Of a stretch of DNA of 64,000 nt, positions 37,856 to 52,300 are shown in pieces. Under the pieces are notes generated by a model. That model was not told the DNA's origin, ran no database searches, and was given only the letters and a program-made list of their open reading frames with translations. The stretch is taken from contig JAFMSR010000018.1 in assembly GCA_022818135.1 (NCBI GenBank), positions 4,263,542 to 4,327,541 of the forward strand. The letters are read 5' to 3'. Positions within the stretch are counted from its first letter, which is position 1. Each line of letters begins with the position of its first letter. Origin of the DNA: Saxidomus purpurata. Lineage: Eukaryota; Mollusca; Bivalvia; Venerida; Veneridae. The position numbers and the translations under genes were made by a program.

Positions 37856-37961
37856 TAAACTTTGTACAAATTAGTATGTGTACATATTGTATTATAATGT
37901 AAATGTTACCAGTTTGCTATTTTGTTGATGTATAGATAATAATTTACTGTACTGTTGATTA

Positions 37962-37967
37962 AATAAA
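37962..37967 (+). terminator. Candidate poly(A) signal of the Notch-ligand-like gene
   Basis: AATAAATAAA lies 107 bases after the TGA at 37853-37855, followed by a T-rich/G-containing stretch. No earlier AATAAA is present in the 3' UTR. Confidence 0.65.
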
Positions 37968-37975
37968 TAAATTTT

Positions 37976-38149
37976 AATGGACAGATGGTTTATGTTATAT
38001 CAGAAGCAGACGTATATGTCTCTGCCAGAAATCAAAACGTGAACATAAAAGACTACTGCTGCTAAACAAGCAAGCTATTGTAACTATGAATTTTGACAAG
38101 AGGATACCATCAAAAATATCTTTCTTGCAGTTTAACACCAGTTTCTACA
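37976..38149. other. Start of the intergenic region between the convergent genes
   Basis: No element recognised. Confidence 0.4.
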
Positions 38150-38325
38150 GTATTTCAATTACTTACAGGCTGATAATTTCCAAACCATCCTCTGTAAGAA
38201 GCAGCCAGCTTTCGCAAATAATGAGTAAGGTGTGGAGAGGGACTCAAACACATAACCTTTAATCATGGTGGTTTAGTGACTCCTAGTCAGACACCTTAAG
38301 ACCACAGAGGCTGGTCTCCCTAAAA
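38150..38325 (-). repeat. Degenerate SINE-like repeat
   Basis: CCATCCTCTGTAAGAAGCAG and a minus-strand B-box-like GTTTGAGTCCCTC match the layout of 14690-14860. Diverged. Confidence 0.45.
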
Positions 38326-39825
38326 AATATCTTCTACAAACATACATTCTGCAACACTGTCATTTTGTGAAAATTGGTTTCCTGTTTTTTTCACGGAAAA
38401 CAAACATGAAAATAATTTTCCTGCTTTTATTTTAAAAGCACATGACAATTGTATTGGTTCAATATAAGACGACTAGTTTATACTTTTAAGTTCAATATAT
38501 GGAAGCACAATTTTTCATTTCTAACGGAGACATTTCACACATTTATTTCTTACATGGTTTCAAAGCTTTAGCTTTGTTTTTGTCTCACGTTATATGGTAT
38601 GGTTAATTTGAATGGTAAAATAATTTTCAGAAAATTATGAAAACCAGCACCTATAGAAAACTTTTTGTATCAACAACACATCATTTTTATCTGGTCTTAC
38701 TCTGTATACAATACTATGGAAGATAAAGACATATTATAGTCACTGTGTCTTTTTGTACACAATTCATATTGAGCTGACTTTGGCAAATAAACAAATGAAT
38801 ATCCAAACTCCTCACACTGCTTTGATCAAATCACTGCCAACATAACTTCAAGTTACGACATGACGATAGAAAAATGTCAAATGACTACATGTCAACAATT
38901 GAATTAAAATTAACATTTTGAGTTAACTTCTTGACAGTTGAAGATTTCATAAAATTAACCTTACTACACAATAAGTACCAAAAAAAAACTCGCACAAACA
39001 TTCAAATGTATTTTTAAAAAATTTAACAAGTTTGTTTCTTACCAGTGGCTACTGTTTACTGTAAAGGGGAAGAAATCACTGTGGGGAGTTTGATTAATAT
39101 CAAGTGTTTTAAATAAAACAAATTATTTCTATGTCTACTACGAGCACGTGTCTGAATCAAAACAACAGCAACTCTACATCAATTAAAAACTCTGATACTT
39201 AAAACTGCTTACCCTCGATGCATTAAAAATGCATTATAAATATTTAAAATTATACAAACAAAATTTAATACATGTATAATGATTTCATTAAAGCTGTATT
39301 GTGAGCAAAAAATGTCTCATCTGCTAAACATGATGGCATATATTAAGTTAATGGTGCATTTTTTACTAAAATTGTAAGAATTTTTTTATGTTTCTATACT
39401 TAATTACAACTTTGTATTGAGATTTTTTAACATCTGGACATTTTTCATTAAATATAAACTATCGATATAATTGTGAAATTCTCATTTGTAAAAGAAAGCC
39501 TACAGCATGTGTAGCTTGGGTTCTATATTTAACATAAATTCAGCTGTATGACATTTTACCCACAAAATTTTTCGAAGGTTGAATGTGAAACTAATATAAG
39601 TGCTTCTTATTTCATATGCACTTACACTAGTTTCACAATCAACCCTCAAAATATGTACCAGTACCAGTATGTAAAGCTCTCACTGGAATTTTTAACAAAA
39701 CAATGATCCTAACAGACTATGTGTACAACAGCAATATTCAAAACATAAACTTCAAAATACCACTGAGCAAATTCAGCTGTCCTAACACAGTTAACTTCAT
39801 AGAGTTTGACTGATACAAGATTAAC
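38326..39825. other. Intergenic between convergent genes, nothing recognised
   Basis: AT-rich; it may include the 3' UTR end of NAA35. TTTATT (AATAAA on the minus strand) occurs at ~38541, but it is far from the NAA35 stop. Confidence 0.4.
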
Positions 39826-40157
39826 CGGAATAAAGTCAAAATGTATACCGAGCGTAACGAATTGTGGAAACCATACTACGATGACGTCGTTAAAATGACG
39901 TCCTGTTTGCTATGCTTTCTGATGACGTTTCCCGCCATTTTCGACGTTTTATTGAAACAAACTCAACAAAAGTAGTGTTTGAGACATAACATAAACAGAA
40001 AAATTGTTGGTATTCATGTAATATCACATTAAAATTTCACTAGTGAGCACCAAAAGAAGTTATTTTCTCTCGTGCCACTTGTGAAAATATCACTTTTGGT
40101 GCCGACTCGGTGAAATTATAATGTGATATTACACAAAAACCAACAATTATCTTCTAT
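39826..40157. repeat. Unoccupied copy of the 16.3-18.2 kb dispersed repeat
   Basis: It aligns across the Harbinger-like insertion point: the sequence passes from AAAGTAGTGTTTGAGACATAA directly to the CAGAAAAATTGTTGGT block with a single TAA. It lies in or just beyond the NAA35 3' UTR. Confidence 0.85.
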
Positions 40158-40366
40158 ATAATCCTGCCCAGCTGAAGTGTATTCTGTGCATTCAATACAT
40201 GTATTAGGATTTCAACACAGAAAAATCTGCCTTTTGTAACAACAAATCTGATTGGAAGCTTTGATCCGCTGGACCAATCAGCTGACACAGTACATCCTGT
40301 GGTAAGTCAGCTGAACTTGTCCTCAAATATAACAATGTAGCTGAGATCACAGATATGTTTGGTACA

Positions 40367-43300
40367 TCACACTTTGATTATTGGAAACAATTTGTGTAGA
40401 CTAAAATCAAAATCCGCTTGAACCTGCAAATATATAAATAAATACTTCATTACCTTATAAAACATATGGCTTTGAAATTGTGTTGATATAACTCACAGAA
40501 TTAAAGCATTCATAACCATTGTTTCATATGTATATATACAAAATATTGATTGATTTCAAAACAGCATTATTGAAATATACTAGAAAATCATTCCACTAAA
40601 TTGAAGTCTAATTTAACGAACACACCAGAAATATTCTGGCACATGCATTTCGCTTAATTCTAAAGATACGGAGTTAAAATATAAATGTTGATCCAAAACA
40701 CCGAGTTGTTTCAAACCTGAACAAATCTATACCTGTGAGTCCTGTTTATGGCCACCACTGAGTAATTTCATCATGACAAAATTTGTCTTTGCTATTCTGA
40801 TTGCTTTCTGAGTCTGTAATATAAAACGGAAGAAGATCTTAAACTAACTAGTTTTTACCACAGCTACAACTGAAAGCCATTCATATCCCTACCGATAAGT
40901 CTTGATTCACTTTGAAATGGGAGAAACAGTTCAATGAATAGCACATTGTACACAGTAAAGGAATAAGAGCACTGCATATGGGTGCCTGATGCTTATGTTT
41001 TTGGTCGCTTTTCTGAGAATATTTAAGAAGATTTAAGAAATTCCTGCCAAAAAATTGTCCCAGTGTAACATGTCAGTAAAAAGTAAACTTGGTACTTATC
41101 ACTCATATAAAATTGTTCACTGTATTCACTTGGGAATTTTATAGTTTTCGGGTCAAGTCTTTGCAGAAAGTAAAAAAGGACCTCAAATGCATAACATTAA
41201 AAAGAATATAATATAACTACAGCACACAATGTACTGATACAAACCTCTTCTGATGGATTTGGAATTGCTTCATACAGTGTTTTGGCTTGATGGAAGAACT
41301 TACAGCTTGTTGTAAACAAATCTGCTGCACTTGGCATTGGTGAGTATCGTACTAAACTTGTCATGTCCTGAAATATGAGTGTGTTATATGAGAAAACTGT
41401 TACTATTTCATTTCCTCAAGAAACTCAATACTCATGTTAAAGTGTGTTGACTGATATCACAGGCCCCTTACTGCTGTTGGTCCAAATCCTGCCTGGGTCA
41501 TGGAACATGTCCATGTTGGGAGGCAATCCTGCTAGCTTACAAATGGTCAGTGGTTTTGTTCAAATGCCCATCTGTGGAAGAATCGTTCGGACACCTTTGG
41601 TCTTACTCCACCAGATAAAACCTGAATGGTTGTTTGTCCATGCATGTTCAGGTCTCACCCTTCACTGTACAATTACCTTTATCAAGTACAAAATTAGGCT
41701 GTTGGGCTGCAACTGTTTGGATATTTCACAAAAAGGCAACATACTTTTTCATTAAACAGCGCATAAAATGTCAGGCTTTTAGATAGTCACACAAAACAAT
41801 TTCTTAGTATTTTCCTTCCCTTTTTTCTTCTTAATTCGTGTAAAACTGTCTTACCTTAAACTGTGAATATGGAACCATGGGAGGAGTAGAAACGCAAGCA
41901 AACGGTGCAAATCTATGACTGTATCGCACTTCTTCCCTGTCATACTCAAAGTTTGGATTTTTTAATTTGTCTGCTAACTGTAATCCCATCACAGCCTGTA
42001 GGACAGAAAGGGTTCAGGACTGCATTTACAATCACTTAATTACATTAATATTTCTTGCATAAAAATTTAAGCCACCAGTCTTCCATCTTTACCCTTACTG
42101 CACCAAATTTTAAATATGGACTTGTCCATCTTTCAATTTGGACAGTGGCATTTATTTTTCATATTTGTGCTTAGTGAAAATTACTGAACTAATAGCAAAA
42201 AGTGTAGATCATGATCAGACTGTACAACTATGTATGCTGATTCTAACATACCCTGGTTGGATTTTAAGGCAGAATCAGTTGCTACCAACAGGGTATGCGA
42301 TATATTAAGGAAAAAAAGACAAGAGGGCCAAGATGGCCCTATATCGCTCACCTTGGTACAAGTCCACTTGCCTGGTGGAAGATCACTAGATAATGTTATA
42401 TACCAAATAAGTTTTCCATTATACGCCTTTTGTAAAACAAATGACCCCCGGCAGGTCAATTTTGACCCCAGGGGCATAATTTGAACAAACTTTGAAGAGG
42501 TCTACTAGGCATGCTACATGCCAAATATCTTAGCTCTAGGCCTTGTGGTTTCAGAGAAAAGATTTTTAAAGTTTTCCCTATATAAGCCTATGTAAAACTA
42601 AGTGACCCCGGTGCGGGGTCAATTTTGACCCTGGGGACATAATTTGAACAATATTGGTAGAGGTCCACTAGCCAATGCTACTGCCAAATATTAAGCTCTA
42701 GGCCTTGTGGTTTCAAAGAAGAAGATTTTTGAAGTTTTTACTATATAAACCTATGTAAAACTAAGTGACCCCTGGTGCGGGGTCAATTTTGACCCGGGGT
42801 CATAATTTGAACAATATTGGTAGAGGTCCACTAGCCAATGCTACATGCCAAATATCAAAGCTGTAGGCCTTGTGGTTTCAAAGAAGAAGATTTTTGAAGT
42901 TTTTACTATATAAGCCTATGTAAAACTAAGTGACCCCTGGTGCGGGGTCAATTTTGACCCGGGGGTCATAATTTGAACAATATTGGTAGAGGTCCACTAG
43001 CCAATGCTACACGCCAAATATCTAAGCTCTAGGCCTTGTGGTTTCAAAGAAGAAGGTTTTTGAAGTTTTTACTATATAAGCCTATGTAAAACTAAGTGAC
43101 CCCTGGTGCGGGGTCAATTTTGATCCGAGGGTCAAATTTGAACAATATTGGTAGAGGTCCACTAGCCAATGCTACATGCCAAATATATCAGCTCTAGGCC
43201 TTGTGGTTTCAGAGAAGAAGATTTTTAAAGTTTTTCCTATATATTCTTATGCAAAACTAAGTGACCCCCGGTGCGGGGTCAATTTTAACCCGGGGGTCAT

Positions 43301-46300
43301 AATTTGAACAATCTTGGTAGAGGTCCATAGACAATGCTACATGCCAAATATCTTAGCTCTAGGCCTTGTGGTTTCAGAGAAGAAGATTTTTAAAGTTTTT
43401 CCTATTTGTTGCCATAGCAACCAGAGTTCTGCATGGAATGGAATTCTTTGAACAATTTTGGTAGAGCTTCATGCAAGGAACATTCCTGCATAGTTTTATC
43501 AACATTGGCCTAGAGGTTTCAGAGGAGATGTCATTTGAATCAAAATGTTGACGGACGACGGACAATCATCGATCAGAAAAGCTCACCCTGGCGTAGCCAG
43601 GTGAGCTAAAAAACCAAATGAATAAATTGACAAAAGGACAGAATCAAGGTAATATGGTTAGTTAACAAAGATAGGTAAAATCCTAGATCTGACTGTACAA
43701 GCAATGAGGAAAAGCCAATACATGTTTCCCAGATCTTTTAATGTCCAAAGAAATTGATATAATAAAGAATTAAAGAGTTCAAAATAGGACTGAAGAATAC
43801 TGCTGGCATTTCTTTATCAACCTGTAGTGTGAAAGTAGTTTGAACATCTTACCTTGTAGTATCCCCCAAACATATTCTGTTGGGCCTGACAGATATTAGC
43901 CTCTCTATTTGCTCCCTTGGAACGCTTTTTCTTTTTACCTTTTTTATTGCCTCTACCCTTACTGCTTACCATATCTAAAAATTGAATTATACCAACAAAA
44001 TTGTTCTATAAAGCAAATATAAACTGAACAGGTACCTATAACATATATTATAAATATACTCAGCTGAATAGCTTGCTTGTTTATGTGTGATACATGTAGG
44101 TGCATTTCATTATCTAATACGCAGTTTTTTTTTAACTTGACAATTTTGACTAAGCTTTGGACTCTCCTTGGACTGAAAACTTTCCATACTCAAACTAAGG
44201 ATGATGGAATTTATCATAGACACAATAACCAGATTTAAGACCAAACTCCAGCGAGACTGTTTTGAAACAAAGTTTGTCTCTTTACATGTTTCTCCCTGGA
44301 CAGGAGCATTTTTTTTTATTTTGCCATTTGATTGCAACAGTTTGATTGCCATGGTAACAACAGTTCTGCACTGAATGGACATTTCTAACAAATGTGTGTT
44401 GACAAGCAATGAAGTATAAAGATGAAAACAATGTGCTACAAGACAATATTTTCTTTTTTCTTGTGTACAACATGTACACACATGTACTTACCAATATATG
44501 CTTCATGATCTGAAACAAAGGAATCTGCTCTCTGTATGGTTGAATAGAGCCACGAATACAATAATTCATATAAATACCTGAAATCAGACATTGTAACATT
44601 ATACATGTACCCAGTATATAATAAAGGCTGTCAAACATAGACAGGTGTACAGCCACTAAAATGACACTGACTGCATAAGGTAAGATGTCTTTATGTCTCT
44701 TAGTAAATGATTGTCTGTCAGACATAATTTAAAAATATTCAATAAAATGCATTGCATTCTTTTTTCAATTTTCACTACTTTTATAATCATAAAACACAAA
44801 ACTAAATATATACAAACATTTTTATTATTTTGTAAAATTACATGTCTGAAACCAGAGAAGTTGCTGGGCAATCTCTTTACATATTCTTATTTAAGTACAG
44901 AAACTGAATTTACAGATGAAATACATTCTGACATACCAATATACATAATGATATTCATATGGTGCATATAATTCCAACTCAAATCCAGACAGCGTGTAGT
45001 TTATCATAACTTGAAGCGTGTAATATAGAACCCAGGTCCCAAAGCTTGACCCGTACTGACGGTTCGGATCTGTTTTCATTTGAACTTGGTGCAAGTATCC
45101 ATCTACTTTGTCAGCCTGTCATAATTTAATGGAAATAACAGCTGAAATTTGTTGTTTATTTGTTTTGATTGTGAAAAGAAATTTTGGACATATCTTACAT
45201 TATTAAGATAATTACGATTCAATGTCTGTATAACTTAATGACATAATCATCTCAGAGTAGTATCTGTATGTTATAATTTCTTTGACGACACTCTTTTATG
45301 AACTACCCGCAACATATTAATACCCGAATCACTGATTCAACGACAAACGTGAGTCCAGGTCAGTTTGTATAATTTTTATTTATAAGAATCACGATAAATG
45401 TATGACATTTATTGCAGACATGAAAAGTATACAAAAAAAATGATTTTACAGACTTTACAACAGACATGTACAACAGAAAATCAGTATACCTCATCCTGTA
45501 GACTGGCCATCTCATCAAGAAGATGTGCCCATTTGTCTCTCTGTCGCGCCCGGTTATGACCAGTGATCTGTAACACTGTACACACTGGTCTCACCGCACG
45601 AGTAATCAGTGCATCTACATATTGCTTCACTTCTGGATTATTGTAGATTGGTGCTCTGTAAAAAATAGAAAATTGAATGAACCCATATTACTCCCCTTGC
45701 TTCATAAAAAATGTGATCACCTTGAGATATACAACACACTTTTACTGCTTTCTCTTTAAAAGGGAGCCTTTATATGTTTTTCATCTACATTTAGTATTTT
45801 ACTTTTTATCATAAATTTCGCGCTTACTTTGGTGCTAAAGCTGGGGGCATCACAAATGCTCTCACAGAATCTTTGAGGAAATCTGTCAGTGTGTGTTTAC
45901 CAAATACTCTTCTACTTGGAGGTAAAAATGTTAACTGAAAGAAACAACAACAATGAGATTGTATTATAAGTATCAACCACAATATTCATAAAAGTCTAAT
46001 TACAAAAAGTGATTCAAGCTCTGGTTATAAAATCAATTTATGCAGCCAGTTACTGTGTATAAGGTAATTCACCTTTCAATATAGTGTCACCCATATTCAA
46101 AGGGCATGATATTTGTGACTAACGACACACGACAGCTAGGCATATGATAAAGATTTTTTCAAACTATCAGAACAGACGCCTGCTGGGATTTGAACCCTCC
46201 TCCTCCAACTTCCAAGGTGGATACCTAAACCACTGGACCAAACAGACTGTACAAATGTATATCTATTGATTTCAGGTGAATTTTGGAGATGCTTGGATAA

Positions 46301-49300
46301 TATTGAGGCTAGTGCGTTCCTGATTAAACTAGTACTGGTTAAGAGGTCTTATCTAGACTGCCAGTGTGGTTGGAAACCATGATGTTGAGCAGCCCAAACC
46401 TTCACCTCTACAACATCCCTTTACTTGCATTAATCAAAAGACAATCCCACAAAAACAGCCTGTAATAAAGGTCTATTCCATTTACACACACACACAGTTA
46501 ACAAAGACCGCTACTTCATTGTGACAATTTTTAAGCTTCACTCTTATATCTATATTATATACAAACACCTGGTTTTATCTTCATTTTATCTGTAAATCAC
46601 AATAAAAAACTTAGAAATGTTTTACCTGTAATATTGACCGGGTTAAAACACAAGGTGACAGTTTGCTAAATTCCTTGAATACTTCCTGAAAAGAAAGAAA
46701 ATAATTCCGACATGAAGATTTCTGTGAATAACCAGCAACATAACATCCTCATACATCTACATATATAAACATTCTGACATCATCTTATCCCGACCATCTA
46801 AGTTTTCCTGCTATAAATTTATTTGCAGAAAGAAATACTTACAAGAATCTGAATGTTGCGAGAATTGACATGGTGATATAAAAATTTATGCTGTCTGCTG
46901 ATGACCTGTCTTCTAGAAACCCTGTGTTTGACGCCACCCATACACAGGCCCAACAATATACCCTAGTCTTATGCTCAGAGTTTTCAGTAAACCTGTTTAA
47001 TAAGCTGGCATTGTGTACAGATACTGTAAATTAGCGAATTCTCCTTTCGCGAATATGTCTGTCTGCTCACAAATCGTGATTTTTACATAATGTGAAAATT
47101 TCCTAATTTACAGTATGTAAGTTAAGTCTGCCTTGAAAACGAAGTAATACCTTGCTAATTGATATTACATTTTAAGACAGCTTTGTCCGAGTCTCTTACC
47201 GGCAAAAGTTTGGTATCTAGGTTTTGTTGTTGCTATGTGACAAGAGAAAACATTGTTCATATCAGCTAGCTTGTCATTTACCTCTACTTCACAATAGTGT
47301 TGTCGATTTTTGCAACAAAACAAAACTCTCTTTTGCAATAACCTCTTGATTTTAAAATGTTAGATATGAACAGATACTATTTGTAAAATTACAGCAAATG
47401 TTCTGCAAACTTACGTATACTTCCTGTATGTTGTTTGCATTCAGTACAGCCGTAGTCATTTCCAGCCTGGTTAGTAACGTTTCCAGGTAGTCAACGGATA
47501 AATCCCGATTCTGTATGACTGTGTAACGTGGAAATGTTGGTGGTAATAGCCTCTGGTTGATCAATGGCTCAAAACCCATTATTGTTGGATAGTCTGAAAT
47601 ACAGTAAGACAGGCATGTTGAAATTGGGGTTGCGTATTGATTTTTGTCCATTTTATCATAACTTCCAAAATCAGACCTAACTTAATAGCTGTCACTTGAG
47701 CTTTTTTTTAAACTGGAAAATATTGAATCAATGTATGTTACCTCTATTTTACAAGTACCAGAAATTGTTTGTCTACGTTGGATTTAGTTCTGTTTCCTCA
47801 ACATAATTTTAACTACAGTATGTAACTTGGCAAAGTTAGCATACATCAAGTGTTAAAGGAACTGTAACAATCACAAATCTATTTAACTTTCGGCTTATGA
47901 TAGAAAGAGAACTAAAATCCATACATAGATAATATGACTTCACTTTTAATTCAAGATGATAGAACCAACTGAGCTAGCTGTATTGGACTCCATAGAAAGA
48001 AAGGTTATAAACAACATACACATTTACTTTACCCAAACTATAAAGCACCAGTATCAAATATGAAAAATCTCTCAATCCAGTTTTTATAACATCCTATCGG
48101 CCAAACCAAACAAATTTAAAGTTACAGTTACAAGTCCCATACAAAAATGTGATTTTGAAAAATTTGAAATAAGAAGTATCTGCAGCCAAAATCTCACCAT
48201 TTTTAGTAACTTCCCTCTCTTCAGGTTGTATTCCTAAAGGAACAGAAGTTTTCATTGGTTTGATCAAATCCAGTATCTGACCAATCAGCTTCTGAGCTTG
48301 TGGCACACCCTCACACTGTAAACAAAACTGTATTTTCAGATTTGTACAGATAGCACAAGCTTTTTAAAGACATCTGTACCGTTTCTTTGGAATACAGTCA
48401 AACCTGTGTCAAGCAACCAACCAAGGGAAAGATAGCCATTTAAAGAAGAAGACTGTTTGATAATGGTTTACACAATGTATCAATTTTATGACAGGTTGCT
48501 TGAGATTTATCAATACTGTCTGCTTAAGACAGGTAACTGCTAAATCAAGGTGACAGCTTACAATTAGTTTTGCTTCAGGGTTTAATGCATGTTTGAACAG
48601 TACTTCAGTCATTAACAGGTGTGCAGTTTAACTAACTATTGTTTCTGGGAAGGACCAGAAGAAAAATTTCACTCCTTGTAAGAAACTGCCATCTTTCTGA
48701 CACTAATGGTCAGGCGGATAGCAGAACTTGAACCAATCACCTTCATTCAGTGACACGTTTAGTAACTTCAAGCCACCCATGGAGGCGGGTTAACAGTGTG
48801 CAATGGCTCAACTGTACTTCAATTATATAAAGGGAAATGTTGTGAAAATCCAGTACACTCTGCTTGTGTTTTGAAGATAAAAGTAGAAGTAACCATTTCT
48901 AAAGGTTTAATGTTAAAGGCTTACAGAGAACATTTTAACAGCATCAATGAATTATTCTTTAAATTCTACATTTTTCTATCTTTGTAGTACTGAGTACATA
49001 CCTTATCTTTACTAAATGCCAACAGCATTGACAATAGCAACTTGTAAACCTTCACTCTGGTACACACAGCTACTGCCAACTGGTACTGCAATACAACAAG
49101 TGAAATATGTGAGACTAACTGGGGAGCGGTGGTGTAGAGGTTGAGGTGTCGGCCGCTCATCCCGAAGGTTGCGGGTTCGAGCCCCACTGGGGTCACGACC
49201 GTACTTCCGCATATGGCACTAGTACTGGTTCTTCCAGGAAGAGGACTCGAGAGTGACTCGATAAGCTACAAGCTTTCTTCACAATCAAGCTAAAATAAAT

Positions 49301-52300
49301 TAGTATAAACTAAACTAACTGGGGAAGAAAATGTAATCGCTGTGTTGAAATATACTTTTGCTTTTTTGTAAAAATTATTTCTAAAATTTCTTTCATCTTT
49401 TTCTTTTTGAATTTTGAAGAATTCAGGTTGTAAACTTCACACTTATTCTTTGATGCACTAGAAATATGACTTGGTATTTGTTACCTACTTGGAAGAATGG
49501 AGTAAAACCTATAGAAGTATACTACGCCACTGAAAAAAAAACTTGATTATTTTAACATGTAACATTTTGCTAAAGTTACATGATGTAACTTTTGTTATAA
49601 AGTTTTTTGTATGCCTTTTTTTCTGAAAGAAAGTCTATACATCCATTTTCCAGATTTTCTTATGCTTGATTCTGCACCCATTATGCACAAAGTTAGTTAA
49701 ATGGGCTACTTTTCTTACCTCTGTCTCTTTCTCACTGTCACCAGAATCACCCTGAAGCAGTCCTTTGATATGCTGAAATGCAGTAACAAACGTAAGTCAG
49801 TGATCATTAATATCAAAGCTACCACTGCTTTAACAACTATTACAAATGATATTTTTACCTGACTTATAGCCAGGCCCTAAAGAAACTGACCGATTTTATA
49901 ATCAAATTGGAGCATGTCTTATAAGCAATCTGCCTAGTAACAAGTTGAGTAAATACTAGAACATGAGTTTGAAATGGATGAAGAATAAAGAAGTAACTAA
50001 TAGTTGGCAGTAAGAAGAAAGACAAACATTCACCCTGATATTTCTGTTGAGATCTTCTTCCACTTCCTTCATCATTCCAATCGCCCGTAAGTCTGTGATG
50101 TCAGACGCCATTTTAAACCCGTAGGTCAGGGGCTGAAAATCTTCCTAACAAATATAAAACAAAAGCATCAGTAAAACTGATGGAATGCTGTCAATAATGG
50201 TATTTAATATTTTAGTCAAAAGACCATAATCAAAATCAGCGAAAAATAAGTAAGTTCCAACAAAATGACTTACAACAAAACAACATATTATTAAACAAAG
50301 CACATGCACGGTTCACACAATACATACCTCTTCAAAGACCCCAGCCCTGTTTATCCTGTCTCTGATCAAATCGACAATTTTTAGCATACATATGGTGAAT
50401 GCTTTGAGACATCTGTCATCTATAAGTGAAGGGTCATGTAAATACAGATTAGTGAACACTGTCTGGGCCAAGGAATGCCCTTCTAGCCACGTTACCTGCA
50501 AAATAAATAATAGAATACAGTACATGATCGGATTATAGTGGCTGCCAAACAATACAAGTCATGCAAATTTAATTAAGTTATATTACAAAGTTTAAAATTT
50601 ATTAAGTCACTTTTAATCTAACTTCCTGGAAAATGAAAAATAAACATTTGTGTAACAGGTTGGTAGGGTTGATTGAGAAAATCTACTGCGCAAGGTGGAG
50701 GAATTAAACAGGTGCTGAAAGTTTGACAAATTTACATGCTCTTTAATTTGACACACTGTGCTCAAAGTCATTAACATTTTGTATTGTTGACAACAGTGCC
50801 CTGCCAAATCTCCACCATGTGCATATTTAAAAAGCTTTTTAATGATGACAGTGTTGAAGCTGTTTTGGACCATACTTTTTAAAATAAAAAAACGTGTTTT
50901 AACCGATCAGCGTTCAAATAATAAAGACTGATTTTCCAGAAAAGAACAAAATCAGCTGTACTATAAAATCAAATCTGTTTTACATAAAAGTAATTTCTTT
51001 TTACTTACAATTGACAAATAAACATTATACAAAACATTTCAAAATCTTCAGGGCCCCCTTAAGTGTACAAAATTTCATTTCCTGAACTACTTACCATACA
51101 AGCCAATGAAGCATCCATTATACCAATCAACTCAGAATGATGTAGTTTGTCCAGCTTCACTGTACCAGCCTACAGTATAATAATTATAAACATTTATATG
51201 TCATCAAATTACCTTGAATTAAATATATACTAACCCATACCCTATTGGTGGCAAGTGATTCTGACTTTGTGACCAGCACAAATTATGATTGCTAACTTAT
51301 ATGCATTTGAATCCATGGTCGAGTGGCTAAGGTCATTGGCACTGTCCAAGATCGGCTTCCCACTTTGATCTGTTTGATACTTATTTGTCCTTGAAGTTTA
51401 AAACATGCACTAACCAAATGACCCACAAATTAAAATCTGAAATTTAAATCTCAATCTTAAAAAATTGACAGAACCTCTTCCACGGTCAAGGTCACTGACT
51501 TGTGATCACTAAACCTTTCACTGATTGAGTGACCTCAGTTCAAGTCCTGTTCCCAATGAACCCTTTATGTGAGAAGGATTGAAGGCTAATACTGCTACTT
51601 CCCAAAAACAGTGGTTATGTAAACTGTCCACCTGCACCAACTTAAAAACAGTTTTGAAACAGACATTAAAATTTACAAGGAAAAAAACCTTTTCTGTGAT
51701 ACATGAAAAAGTAAAAAGAATGCCTCTCCCTATATGTTTTGTTACCTCAACTGACTGTTGTAGATTTCGAACTTCTCTCTTGATCTGATTACACATCATA
51801 CCAGCATCCATTTTTACATCCATCATTTCTATGGCTGACATGGCCTCAAATAACCCAAATCTGTAAATTCAATCATTTCTATAGCTTAGAACAGCCTTAA
51901 CCTATAATTCAAGCATTTCTATAGCCCAAAATTGTTGAAAATTTGCCAACTATATACTGTGGTGGAAACATGTATTAGCAGACATGGCCTCAAATAACCG
52001 TAACAGTTCTATAGCTGAAAAATTATAATTCTATACTTTTGTGTATGGCTTAACACTCCACATTTGGTAAACATGAAATATGGAAATAGGAATATGTAAG
52101 GAACATGAACAGGAAAATGCCAAGAAGATAACTTTTCATGTATAAAATGAATATTCATAAATAATCTCCTTGTTTAAAATTAATTTTGATTAACCAGAGC
52201 ATGTTTTTTGCACTTAATTTTAATATGTGCAGGAGCCTATTCCCTAAATTTGTGAAAAAAATGCAGTATATTACTGCCAGAATTTGAGAACTACCATACT

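Noticed and set aside
48966..49212. Open frames with GLEPATFG and [13 protein letters not shown]
   Set aside because: They are antisense readings of a tRNA-derived SINE overlapping a NAA35 exon.
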